DNA from: Lobosporangium transversale
Taxonomy: Eukaryota > Mortierellomycota > Mortierellomycetes > Mortierellales > Mortierellaceae
Reading direction: 5' to 3'
Length of the DNA: 64,000 nucleotides
Assembly (NCBI RefSeq): GCF_002105155.1
Contig: NW_019029015.1
Span: 186,001-250,000 of the forward strand
Each line of letters opens with the position of its first letter. Position 1 is the stretch's first letter. Both the position numbers and the translations under genes were made by a program. Below the pieces are notes generated by a model. The model saw only the letters and a list, made by a program, of their open reading frames with translations. It was not told the DNA's origin and searched no databases. Shown one piece after another: positions 10,905 through 21,572 of this stretch.

Positions 10905-12317
10905 TGAGCTTGCCAACTCCAACGAAACTCAGCGCAAAATATTTCGCTCTCGATTATCACAGCTTATTCCCGATGCCAGGGACAAATGCATCGTTGGCGA
11001 TTGGCACTATTGGAAGACTTTCTATTCCAATGACCACGAATGGACTCTGGCATTCACAAACAATAAATTATCGATCCAATGTACTAGACGTTGAAGGAAG
11101 GGTATGTCCAATCGATGTTTAAAAAATCTCAACAGATTTGACGGAGGCTCAACTGGATACCCTTCGGGTCCATTATTTTAGAGACAGTGGTAGGCCTGCT
11201 ACTTCGTAAGAGCAGTGTCCAGTTGTGGTCTCTAAACGTGAATTTTTAATTGAAAATTCCTATTAACGCCGCATTGCTCGTCAATAGAACGAAAGAAGCA
11301 AGAGCTTAATGCGAATAGACGGGTCACCAGGTCGTCCAACAATGGTCAGTGCTCCTATTCCATTCGAACATATCGAATTCGAATGGGTTTGAATGCATTC
11401 GAATCGAAAACGAATCATGGTAAGCTCGAATCGATTCGAATGACGCCTTAAGTTACAGATCTCTGGATATTTCGAGTCGTTCGATTACTTCGAGTATCGA
11501 ATTTAGATATCCATTCGAAAACGAATCGAATTCGAATGGTTCGAATAGAAGCACTGACAAGGGTCCGGACCTTGAAAAGGATACGCCAACCAACGATTCT
11601 GGCTTTGAACAGGAAATGTCTCATGAATTAACAAGTCCTGACGATATCTCGACATCCAGTTCGGTGCCGCCCGCATCTTCCACTTCGAGTTTATCTTCTG
11701 GATCAACGTCTTCGACTTCGAGCGGTTCCAGTCTTTCGCCTATTGGGATACTACATTTACGAGCTTTCTTCAAAGAAATTTATTATCGTTACCTTGGCCC
11801 AAGACGGCTCACAGATTCTGGAACAGATGTGGGCGAGGCTATGTTTCCATACATTATGGATATGGTTAGAGAGTCCTTGCTACATTCCTTCATCATCGCA
11901 GGCAATCCAGACCCTGCACCATTTCTTTCTGCTGAAGATCAGACTTACAGTCGAGAATACATCCAGACATCAGACAATAATCATATCGAAGCCGCCCTCC
12001 TCGAGGATTGGATGCAAAACGAGTTATCACAGTATCTTCTGTCTCCATCAGACTTAGGCACATTGCTACGGAATGGGGAAAGTAATCTCCAAACCCCGCA
12101 CAAATAAGCGACAGCATTGACCGTGATACTTTCGATAATTTCCGGCTCTCAACTTATCCGGCCATTTTAAAAATATGGAGAGTTTATAACAGAAATCAAT
12201 TCAAACTTCCAGCGAGTCTTGATACGTCAAAGAGCTCTGGGAATTTACTTATGAGATTCTCACCGAAGACGAGTTCAACCATGGCGAAAAATCCTCCACA
12301 GCATCAAGCATCCGTAA
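10905..12317 (+). pseudogene. Unidentified multi-exon gene relic interrupted by a hAT-type MITE
   Basis: Protein-like open stretches lie in order: about 10912-11090 (frame reading RSRLSQLIPDARDKCIVGDW), 11141-11207 (DLTEAQLDTLRVHYFRDSG), 11294-12090 and 12110-12317 (IDRDTFDNFRLSTYPAILK). The third stretch is split by a 210-bp MITE at 11347-11556. If the MITE and one copy of its 8-bp target duplication are ignored, the frame runs through. The largest intact part (11616-12107, 163 residues) has a Ser/Thr-rich head and a helical body (LHLRAFFKEIYYRYLGPRRL). A shift near the CCCC at about 12098 separates it from the last stretch. I recognise no family. It lies inside the long inverted repeat, so it may be a transposon gene. 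Confidence 0.45.
11347..11556. mobile_element. hAT-like MITE, complete copy
   Basis: This 210-bp element is bounded by CAGTGCTCCTATT at the left and AATAGAAGCACTG at the right, inverted repeats with 12 of 13 bases matching. Flanks ACAATGGT (11339-11346) and ACAAGGGT (11557-11564) match at 7 of 8 positions, fitting the 8-bp target duplication and CAGTG ends typical of hAT elements. The interior is rich in ATTCGAAT-type palindromes. It is non-coding and interrupts a gene relic. Confidence 0.75.
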
Positions 12318-12477
12318 CAGTGCTCCTATTCGAACCATACGAATTTGATTCGTTTTCGAATGGATATCTAAATTCGATACTCGAAGTAATCGAACGACTC
12401 GAAATATCCAGAGATCTGTAACTTAAGGCGTCATTCGATCATTCGAGCTTACCATGATTCGTTTTCGATTCGAATGC
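12318..12477. mobile_element. hAT-like MITE, truncated second copy in inverted orientation
   Basis: This starts CAGTGCTCCTATT and matches the reverse complement of about 160 bp of the 11347-11556 copy with few differences. It stops at 12477, where the right arm of the long inverted repeat begins, so its other end is lost. The junction suggests one repeat interrupted or replaced the other. Confidence 0.7.
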
Positions 12478-12738
12478 ACGTATAATCTGCGTCTTACTCC
12501 CAGTAGAAATAACAACCGCAAAGGAAAGAAATAAAGCTTTGCGATTGTTGATTTGTATATGCGTGTGAATTTTTTTTTTTTTTTTTGCTATAGGATGAGA
12601 GGTTAATTCATTGATCAATATGAATCATATGGATAGGAAAGTGGATGAAAAACGTTCATCCCTTTATTGATCAGCTCCTACTGATTTTAAGTAAGATAAA
12701 GGACAACTTCTGATTGATAACTGATAATTGATAAGTGA
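12478..12738 (-). repeat. Right arm of the long inverted repeat
   Basis: This is the reverse-complement partner of 9955-10192. The inner end (ACGTATAATCTGCG) is sharp; the outer end (TGATAAGTGA) is less certain. It includes a T run. The tryptophanyl-tRNA synthetase fragment begins just outside it. Confidence 0.75.
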
Positions 12739-12748
12739 TCTAATCCTC

Positions 12749-13054
12749 ATGACAACCGACGTTTTGCTCTACTGGTTAAAAAAGGAAGTCTTTTAGTTCT
12801 TTAATTTTTTTTTTTTTTTTTTTTGAGTGGAATTTTAGAGCCGACAAAATCCCAATGGGAGAACATCAAGTCGAGCACCCCGAGGCCAGTAAACAGTATT
12901 TTTTTTTAATATAACAATTGAATAGCTGAGACTAAAAGAATTATATCTTTGCGAGACCACACAAAGGAAATGTCCAAATCAGATCCATTCAGCCAGAGTC
13001 GTATTCACTTCGCTGATTCACCAGCTGGGCTTTCTTCAAAAATCAAGCGAGCTG
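12749..13054 (+). pseudogene. Broken fragment of a bacterial/mitochondrial-type tryptophanyl-tRNA synthetase
   Basis: Three short blocks lie in the order found in the enzyme. 12749-12777 reads MTTDVLLYW (cf. QAADILLY in the family). 12839-12897 follows a TTTTAG acceptor and reads ADKIPMGEHQVEHPEASK (cf. VPVGEDQKQHLELAR). 12946-13054 reads SLRDHTKEMSKSDPFSQSRI and continues to KIKRAV, containing the class I KMSKS signature as EMSKSD. KMSKS rather than KMSAS points to the bacterial-type, mitochondrial enzyme. The N-terminal Rossmann start, about 30 residues between blocks two and three, and the C-terminal domain are missing. It is therefore a captured or decayed gene piece, not a working enzyme. 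Confidence 0.72.
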
Positions 13055-14104
13055 TCATGGCACATTATGGTTTTGCCAACAGTGGTAAACGAGAAATTTC
13101 TAGTCGACCATGCCATCAGGCACTATATGTCATTGGAATAAAATCATCTATGTAGAGGCCACTCTTCTATGACAATGGTGTATGCATACTTTTTAATGGT
13201 ATTAGCTTCGCATGTGATATGCATACGCCAGCCACAGGCAGCCAAGCTCGCCTCTTGGCTAGAGATAGGAACCGAGGATTTTATCATAAATGCAACAAAT
13301 AAATAAATAAAACTGGAAACAGGGGTAACACAAGAATTGTGAATAGTAGTTGGCTGATAATGTCTCTCGTCTCATAGGAAGATAATATATAGACAACCTC
13401 GAGGCCCATGAAGACGGGCTATACTGCCAGGTCACACTCAGAGTGCAGGAACGTAGGCGGGCACTCATCGCGTAAGCATCTGCCTTGTGCAATGACGCCA
13501 AAGAGTTGTCTATTTGACAAGGAACGGGACCAGAGAATCCAAAATGTTTTTTAGGTTTTCTAAACAGGTTTCATATTTCTGGAGGGAAAGGGGGGGAGGG
13601 GTAAAATGGAAAAGAAGGTTTGTGCAAAATCTGGTTGCATTGGCTACGTGGTCTGTGCGCGGCGCCAGCGAGCCTGCTTATGAATGTTACATTAATGATT
13701 TAAAATTGGTTTGCTTATGTTGGATAGGGTAATAGGGTATGACAAATTTTCTGGGTGGCTTAATGGGTGTGGCTTTGGCTGGCTTCTGCTCTCGTCTCGC
13801 TTACACTTTTGGTTTGTAAAATTCATTATTCATTTCGTCTTAAAAAGAAAGGATCACACCACTAAAGACCCTAAAACTCTAAAATAGCCCTCTCTTCTTT
13901 ACTACCGGAAAAAAAAACACGTTGGGGTGAAAAAGAGTGATAATCTCATTGTATAAATAGTAGGCGATCTTCCTCTTTATTTTTTTGTTCCTCATCTTTC
14001 TCAACACATTTTCTCTTATTCACACAGTTTGAATCTCACATTTTCTTTACTCCACTCCAATTTCTTCTCACCTCTCTTTTATACATCTCTCCAAACATCA
14101 AACA
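13055..14104. other. Intergenic region and promoter of the LUD gene
   Basis: No gene is seen. The last 180 bp look like a promoter and leader: TATAAATAG at 13952-13960, followed by a CT-rich leader up to the ATG at 14105. Confidence 0.55.
13952..13960 (+). promoter_or_regulatory. TATA box of the LUD-domain gene
   Basis: TATAAATAG lies 145 bp before the start codon and precedes a pyrimidine-rich leader, as in many fungal genes. Confidence 0.5.
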
Positions 14105-15074
14105 ATGTCCGCCCCTCAGAATACCAACCTTGCTGAGACTCACGCTGAGTTGACCAAGAATGATAGCCAAGTACATGGCTTGGCTGCCTCCCACTACTCC
14201 AAGGCTGCCTCTGCCGATCGCATTAACACTGCCAAGGCTGCTCTTGAGGCCAATGGATTCAAGGTTCACGTCGTCAACACTCGTTATGATGCCTTTGAGG
14301 CCCTCAAGACCTTGATCCCAGCTGTAAGCGAAAAAAAAAAAAAAAAAAAAAAAATCAATTTCAAGCCACAACGTTAGAAGAAAGGGGTTAGCACCAATTT
14401 CATTTTGTCTTGCATTATTTTTCTAATGTAATGCTTCCTATTTTTTATTTTGATTCATCTAATAGGGCACCTCAATCAACAATGCTCACTCTACCACCTT
14501 GGAAGAGGTAAAAAAAAGATGAAAAAAACTTGAACAGGATGCCATCCTTTACTTATTATTATTATTCCCTATGGAAGTTGAACTACGATCATGATTTTAA
14601 ACTTTCACACGCTTTCTCATCTTTTAATAGATTGGTTTCATCACATACATCAAGGGCCAAACCCCCTGGAAGAATGTCCATGGTGAGATCTTGGCTGAGA
14701 AGGACCCCGCAAAGCAGGCAGAGCTTCGTCGCACCCTTGGTTCAACCGTTGATTATTACTTGACCTCAGTTGCTGCGATCACAGAGGATGGTCATCTGGC
14801 TCATGGTGATTTGTCAGGATCGAAGGTTGGAGGAGTTGCATTCGGCGCTGGTAACGTCATTGTGGTCGCTGGCTCCAACAAGATTGTGAAGGATGAAAGC
14901 GAGGCGTGGAAGCGTCAGGAGGAATATGCGTTGCCTTTGGAGAGTGCACGTGTGAGAATCGCTTATGGACTTCCTGCTTCTGCGATCACTCACTATGAAG
15001 TCATCCGCAAGGCCAACCCCTTCAATGCTAACCGCATTCAAATCATCATTGTCAACGAGGCTCTCGGATACTAA
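14105..15074 (+). CDS. LUD-domain protein (LutC/YkgG-like)
   Basis: The model is join(14105-14323, 14466-14507, 14631-15074), 234 residues, all GT-AG and phase 0; the middle exon is only 42 nt. The LUD fold shows in NNAHSTTLEEIGF (the family's substrate loop), GSTVDYYLTSVAAITEDGHLAHGD and GAGNVIVVAGSNKIVKD. LUD proteins in bacteria act in lactate utilisation (LutC). The role of the stand-alone fungal form is not established, so I assign none. There is no targeting signal (start MSAPQNTNLAETHAEL). Intron 1 begins with a run of A. It converges with the carbonic anhydrase gene. Confidence 0.85.
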
Positions 15075-15420
15075 GATCTTTTCCTCCTTTTTTTTTCTAA
15101 AAAGAAAGAAAATGTATAACAAAAAATAAACGAATGAAGGAAGACTCGTTTTTGAGAAAATTAAAGATTAATAAACCATAAAAGAATATATACTATAGCG
15201 AATGTTGATTGAACAATAATAGTCTATTCCTGTTTAATGGTGATAGAGGCAGTGCAGATGACCATGAAGGGGGAGTTAAGAGCAATGGCGTGTTCTGCCC
15301 AGGATATGAGGGCAATAGACAATTGATGAGATCTACACATGTAGATTTCTTTTTTCCTTGTGTTCAATAAATCGTCATCGTCATTTGTTCAAACGATTGG
15401 CTAATTGAAATCGGAAATTT

Positions 15421-15453
<33 letters not shown>

Positions 15454-15585
15454 CAATGCAAAGACAATCTTGGAAGAAAAGCTTTCATGACAATATACTA
15501 CGCCGATTAAGGGAGGTGGGTATTTTTATGCGTATATAAATATGAGTGTATGTATATATATGTAATTTTCTGTTATTTTTTTCTT
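15075..15585. other. Convergent 3' intergenic region
   Basis: 3' flanks of the LUD and carbonic anhydrase genes. It contains a T run of over 30 at about 15422-15453. No gene is seen. Confidence 0.6.
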
Positions 15586-16712
15586 TTACAATTTCTGCAG
15601 CTCAGCACACTCCTTGCGTGCTTCGAACAATTCATTCGAATTGACTTTCAAGTGGCAGGCCAAATCATCTGCATTCGAAACATGGTAACCCAACTCGGAG
15701 AGTAAACCTCTTTGGATGTCATAGACCATCCCAATGACTTCGATGGACTGTCCACGTTCCCATGCGGCTCTAATGATGGGCGATTTAGCAACAGTGAGGA
15801 CTGAGTTCCTGCAGTTGATCTCGACCAAGGCACGACAGCGATCCTCTTGGTCCCTAATCTTCTCTAGATTGAGGAGGTGTTGATGTTTGACTTCCTTAAT
15901 ATTGGCAAGCCAATGATCGATCAATCCATAGGACTGGTCACCAAGTGCAGCAGCGACGCCACCGCAGCCATAATGACCACAGACGACCACGTGCTCAACC
16001 TTCAGGACATCGACAGCGTACTGCAATACAGAGAGACAGTTGAGATCTGTGCTAACAACGACATTGGCGATGTTACGGTGAGTGAAGACTTCACCAGGCG
16101 CTAAATAGATTGGGATTATAGCAGGAGTGGAAAATGATAGTAATTCAGTTGAGTGCAAGATAAGGTTAGTTGTGCCGATCAAGTCCTGGGATGCATAACT
16201 TTGATACACAGATACGCAAAATTCTTATCCCCAAAAAAAAAAAAAAAATTACCGAGTTGAAGCAATTCATTCTCAGGGACACGGGAATCAGAACATCCGA
16301 TCCAAAAGACCTTGGGTTGTTGGCCTTTTGAACCTTTTTCAAAGAAATCAGGCTGGCGCTCTCGGATGGCTTTGGACCATTTGCGATTGTTCTTCAACAG
16401 ACGAGCCAAACCATGTTCATGACCGATTGATGGGCTAGGACCTAATGTAACTGGTGACCTTGGACAGCAAGCATCATCATCACTATCATCATCCTCTTCC
16501 ATGTGGTGATGAGTATGTTCTGGACTACCATATTTATGAAGCAAGGCGCTAGATTGATGGTGATGACTATGATTGTGCTGGTGTTTCTTTTCAGGAACCT
16601 CTGCTGGAAATGTTGGCGATAGGGCTTCGACATGACCGGCGACATCAGGAACCTCAGCAACTACAATAGAGCGAGGGAATCCGTTGGGGATAGCGGCCGG
16701 TGATGATGACAT
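15586..16712 (-). CDS. Beta-class carbonic anhydrase with His/Asp-rich N-terminal extension
   Basis: This enzyme interconverts CO2 and bicarbonate. The model is complement(15586-16100, 16253-16712), 324 residues, with one phase-1 intron. The beta-CA site is complete: the CSDSR motif (zinc Cys near residue 140, Asp-Arg dyad after it), HRNIAN, and GHYGCGG with zinc His about 196 and Cys about 199. Before the domain lies an unusual stretch at about residues 42-82 rich in His (HQHNHSHHH, HTHHH), then Asp (EEDDDSDDD) and a CC pair. Such a segment could bind zinc (inference). No clear mitochondrial leader is seen. The start at 16712 is the only ATG giving the full leader. Confidence 0.93.
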
Positions 16713-18296
16713 GACTTGACACTAGCAATCGGTGAAAGGAAGCTAAAAAATAAGAGTTCCAAAATTAGGAGACAAAGAGAGGGAAAGGAGAGAATGAAAG
16801 AGAAAGGAGGAAAAAAAAAAAAAAAGAAATGTGAACTGAGCCAAGGCTTCCTCTACATATTTGTACAAATATAAGACGTCCATAAGAGCTTTGAGAAGCG
16901 TGATTGTTTATATTACCTGAGGGGTAGGCTTACACAAATCTGGAACGGATGCTTTACACCTTTGTTTGATTGGATAAAAATGATAGGCTATAGAATAACG
17001 AAAAGATGAAGGAGTAAAATTAAGAGATAAAGAAATGAAAAGAAAAAAGAAAAGAAAAGAAGGTCAACGGTTGATTTATATAACAAATTTGAGCTATTTT
17101 ATTCTCGTAGATTACGTGGTTATCATTGCAAAAAAGAACAAGGTTCACCACCAATTGTTGGATCTCAATGCCTTCGAAGCCGAATGCTCAATTAGACTTT
17201 ATCCGGTCTGGACTAGACGTCGGCAATGATAAAAAAAAAAAAAAAAAAACTCCGCACATGCATGGAATCATGTATAAAGTAATCAATGAATAATGTAGCG
17301 TGTATCTCTTTGCATTTTTAAATAAATATATTAGATAAACCTTGCAATACTGTACGGTCGTTAAACTTTTTTGTTACCTAATGCATTAGTTGCAGGATTA
17401 GCATTGTGCATTGATTGTTTTATGTAGGTCAAGCAGAAAGTATTTTATCAGGGAAAATCTCGGACACTACGCAGCAGAATATCTATTTTGATCTATGAAG
17501 TGGCACACCGTACATGTAGCTAATGACAAGGTTTTTTTTTACCTGTGAAATTCATAGAATACAAGACAGAGTTTCCGTTCAATTAAACTCAAGCCTCAGG
17601 AACTTTAACATGATTATCATCGAACAAAATTTGACCGCGATTACAACCAGGTACATCCTTTGGATGCCCTGAAACATCAAAAGGAAAAATGGTGACCACA
17701 TGGCATGGGTACAACCACTTTGCAAGTTGTCGCTCAGTTGATTTAGACGTCAGCAAAAGGGTGTCCTGAGTTTTTGTGTCCAAATTATTTTGCTTTTAAG
17801 AAACAGTGTGGCACTTCATCAATTAGGAGCGAAATCTCTCTTACTTTGAGAAGAGTATTTAAAGACTTTGGTGAAAAATATTTTGCGGATAGATAGTAAC
17901 AGTAGAAAAAGTAAGTGAGAATAAGATGTGGGTCCACACACCACACCCATGGATTCTTTATTCATTTCTGGTAGAGGGGCTTGTACCAGATAACTACATA
18001 TCTATCTATAAGACAGCATGGGTTCTCATGTCAAAGATTTGTCGCGTCTTAGTGTGACGCTTTATTGCCACTAGTTTCTACTGCTAGTTTTATTTTTTTA
18101 TCGTACTATTTCAGTTGAAATTTCTCTAGTGTGTTTTTTTTAAGATCTTCCTTGTTTTTTAGTCGGACCATTATTAAATTGCATATTGAAATATGCAACA
18201 TTTGGATAATGGCGTGGTGTCTTTTGCCATTAGCAAATTATACACATATCGTGCGCCAAAAGTTTGGCCTACGGAATCACGTGGTTATGTTTAATT
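16713..18296. other. Intergenic region
   Basis: The first few hundred bases are the carbonic anhydrase promoter side. Farther on, no confident gene is seen. A minus-strand frame at about 17589-17660 (after a TTTCAG) ends in CNRGQILFDDNHVKVPEA and looks protein-like, but I cannot extend it into a gene. Confidence 0.4.
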
Positions 18297-18304
18297 CCAC
18301 ACAT
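18297..18304. repeat. Left copy of an 8-bp direct repeat (candidate target-site duplication)
   Basis: CCACACAT lies directly before the left terminal repeat and recurs at 25437-25444 directly after the right one. If the duplication is counted as 9 bp, the typical MULE length, 8 of 9 positions match. Confidence 0.55.
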
Positions 18305-18440
18305 GGAGTACAGCACAATCTTGGCCCTATTACATTACTGAAAACAGTCACGCAAATGGTCCTCGACGCCTGCACTCCGAACTAGACTAGTGTGTTTGCT
18401 GACACGCAGATATTGTCTACACTATGTAAAACTATGTGAG

Positions 18441-21237
18441 CTACATATGCTCAATGTGAATTCTCTTGCTACCTCTAGGCTCCTCTCCTTGCTCGGTCGG
18501 CGCCTGTCGCTTGATCGCTCTCTTTTCTCCGCTGTCCATGGAAATATTCTTATTTTTGTTTGGCACAAGGTAGGATGGTCGTTCTTGATAAAGTAGATGG
18601 CCTTGGACAATGTTGGCTATGTTATGCCCTGCCATGATGTCTCTGTGCATAAATGCCTTGCAGCTGCTGCAATACAGTCGACGGATCTCAACCTGACCAA
18701 CAAATTCTTGACAGATAGGACATTTTTTTGAGGTGTAGTATTCGTTTACGCCAACAACGATGTACCCAAAAGATCGGGCCTAATGAGGTAGGAGAGCAAG
18801 ATAAGTTACAATGTGACAACAACGGCAATATAAAGCAATGACCAACAGTTTTCCCATGGCTAGCTTGGCCGGCCACTGTTTCAACTACTACTTGAAACAG
18901 TATAGCCACCGGCCAAGTTTATTTTGTAATATTGAGCGAGTCCTTACCTTATTCACAAATACGATTGGAATGATTCGTGTAACGAAGACAGCCTGGTATT
19001 AGACGAAAACTTGCCAAGACCCACTCCGATCACCACCTTATCTCCTTCATTTACCTTCGCTCCAATTGACCCGCCAACTATCTTGAGCAGACTGTTGGCA
19101 ATCTTCTTGTATTCTTCAACCCGAGCCCTTTTCGCATCCCACCTATGTTTCTTGATGACATTGTTGCTGCTATAGAAGGAATCTAGGCCTTTCTCCACGT
19201 CTCTAAGCTTCTCAATGTAGTTTTTTATGCTTGCATCATTTCCACGAAGAGACGGTAGGCTACTCTCAATGTCACTAATGGACTGTGAACCGTAGACCGC
19301 TGCTGCCTTCCGCTGCTCCATCCAATGTCGGTATTTGAGAGTGGGCTGGTACGCTGCCTTCTGCTTGACGGCCAAGTTGTAAAATCTGGATGTCTGGGTC
19401 GCCGTGTTGGTGAGCTCACTACTTGGTAACAACGCGCTTGCTCCGACGATGAAAGACTGCCCTAAATCTAGACCTAAAATATTGATTTCTTCTGGCTTGC
19501 AGCCCAAAGGTCGGTGATATCTTGCTTAGTACTCACTACATTCCTTATCTCGGTCACGAAATAGTCTGTGCCGCCAAGAGTGGAATTGATCCTAAAAGGT
19601 AATCTTTCCTCGGGAAGTCGCCGATATTTTACCGCATTGAGTTCGTTCAATTTGAATGCTAGCAATTAGAGACGAAACCCATCAGTTCGAATTGACCCTC
19701 GTAAAATATAACCGCGCTTGTCGTAAGTCTGAGGCCCGGGCACGAAGTCATCCTCTCGAATGTATCGAATGTGCTCTCTCATCATGCTGAGTGGCATTAT
19801 GGAAGTTGTAGCCTTAAATCCTTTGTATTTCTTACGCTCTTCCTCTTCAAAGCCACCAATGTCAGTTAGCAGACTTGTAATGAGATACCCAGGGTCCCTG
19901 CCCGAGAGCCACACTCTAAGGTCGGCTTTCGAGGGTGTGCAAGTGAAGTCACCTCTGGCATAACTTGAAGTTCAGCTTTGAGTTCATTGTCTTGCCAAAA
20001 GATCTCAATCAGTTCTAACTCTGAGAGATTTATAAAGCCATCTTCAAAAGCGGACAACGGAGCAAGTTTTCGACTGTTATTGCAGCTTTTGTTCAGGCGA
20101 ACAAAGTTCTCTACTGCGGATATGCTAGGGTCGATACTGCTTGCTGTGTCTACAAGTAGCAGACCCTTGTTCTTGAGAGCTTCGATCTGTTATAAAAGGA
20201 ATGAAGATATTAGAATATCATTCGCCGTTATCTTACTCAATGATAAAACTTGAGTGGGGATGATAGCACTCATTAGAGCTAGGCGCGCATACCTTTTCAC
20301 AAAGTGCTTGTGCGCCCTCCTTATAATTCCTCCTTAACTCAACCTTGAGTTGCGTGGCAGTTGATCTCAGGACAACTGAGCCTGGATAGCGCATTCTTGT
20401 ATTGATCGAGCCAGCATCTGCCATAGCTGGCAAAAAGTCCTTGGCCTTATGGATGAAGTTGAGCACATGAGGATCCTTTACGTTGCCAGTTGGGGGCCTC
20501 TTGTTATAGATACACATGAGAAGTGATAGCAGGAAGGTCGTGTTGGCATCATTCGTTTCGTTCTCATCATTCTCTACATTATCCTTCTTCTCAGCTCCAT
20601 TGGGGCCTTCATTGCCGGCCACACTCTTGCTAAATATACGTGGGCAGATAAGATCGAGCAGTTTTCTGTCTGTGTTGCTGACATCGGTAGCTGAAAGCTG
20701 CTCAATGTACTGGCCAATAGCTCTCTCAAGTGCGCTTGGTCTTCGAAGCATGGCGAACGACTTCTTGGAGACAGGCTTTAATCTTGGATCTCAATTGGGG
20801 CTTATCAGTCAATATTCTATTCAGGTTGCCGTTGACCGCCCCAATGTCAAGAGTCCTAGTTGGGTGTTCATACTGCATAGCCCTAACCAAGTCTGTTTTA
20901 TCCATTCCGTCCACCGCTTTTTGTGGCTTTTTCGACTTTTCCTTCTCTTTCTTTTTCTTCTGCTTGCTAGAAGCAAGGGCATTCGTATTGGGATTGTCTT
21001 TGTATTTTTTCTGTTTGTATTGCTTCATGATCTCCGGAGGGACATGCTCGAGCTTTCGGGAGCGAGTTTTGAATGAACATCGCTCTCGGTACTTGCATTT
21101 TCTCCCTGAAGAGTGAGAAGGAGGCCATTGGACAGGAGCTCGGTCAACAGAGCGAAAGATATTGAATGTATCCGAGTGATTGTTCGACTGGGATGAACTA
21201 TCGACGGAACCAATGTCCATGTGAAGGCTGTAAAGGC
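18441..21237 (-). pseudogene. Fanzor (eukaryotic TnpB-like nuclease), copy A, decayed C-terminal part of an XPG-Fanzor gene
   Basis: Fanzors are RNA-guided DNA nucleases related to transposon TnpB. From the phase-2 acceptor near 21237 the frame reads a Lys-rich linker (KQKKKKEKEKSKK), helical recognition-like segments, then RuvC-I ILGLDLGQSF (19460-19490). RuvC-II-like VVIGVGLGKFS follows, then a zinc ribbon with CPIC and YCSSC and RuvC-III HRDIMAGHNIANI (about 18610-18650). Introns are seen at 20292, about 19970-19930 (43 nt), about 19550-19507 and 18952-18783. Damage includes a frame change near 20740, TAA at 19666-19668 where copy B reads on (LRL-stop-LLAF against LALTLLAF), and TGA at 18953-18955. 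The canonical RuvC-II glutamate position holds Gly, as reported for many Fanzors. The tail is basic and NLS-like (KRAIKRQ). Confidence 0.75.
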
Positions 21238-21304
21238 GGGTTAGTTCGATGAAAATGTAGGGAAAAGGGATAAAAAGTAAGGCTAATGTCAGTGCATTAC
21301 CTCT

Positions 21305-21536
21305 TATCTATTCTCCTATTCATTTTTAATTGCTCGCGGATTGACGCCAGTCTCTGTAGCAGGCTTTCATGAGTCACGGGAACGTGTATGGAAGTCTGAA
21401 ATGCAACAGGAAGAGATTTTCTCTGTTACAGATCCACGAAAACCCTTATAGAGTCTTCAAAATATCCGTCAGCTACCTCCTTTCCCCTCACCTCATTGTG
21501 TCTCAAGTATTCCTGGATCATGTTCCTGGGATCTTT

Positions 21537-21572
<36 letters not shown>

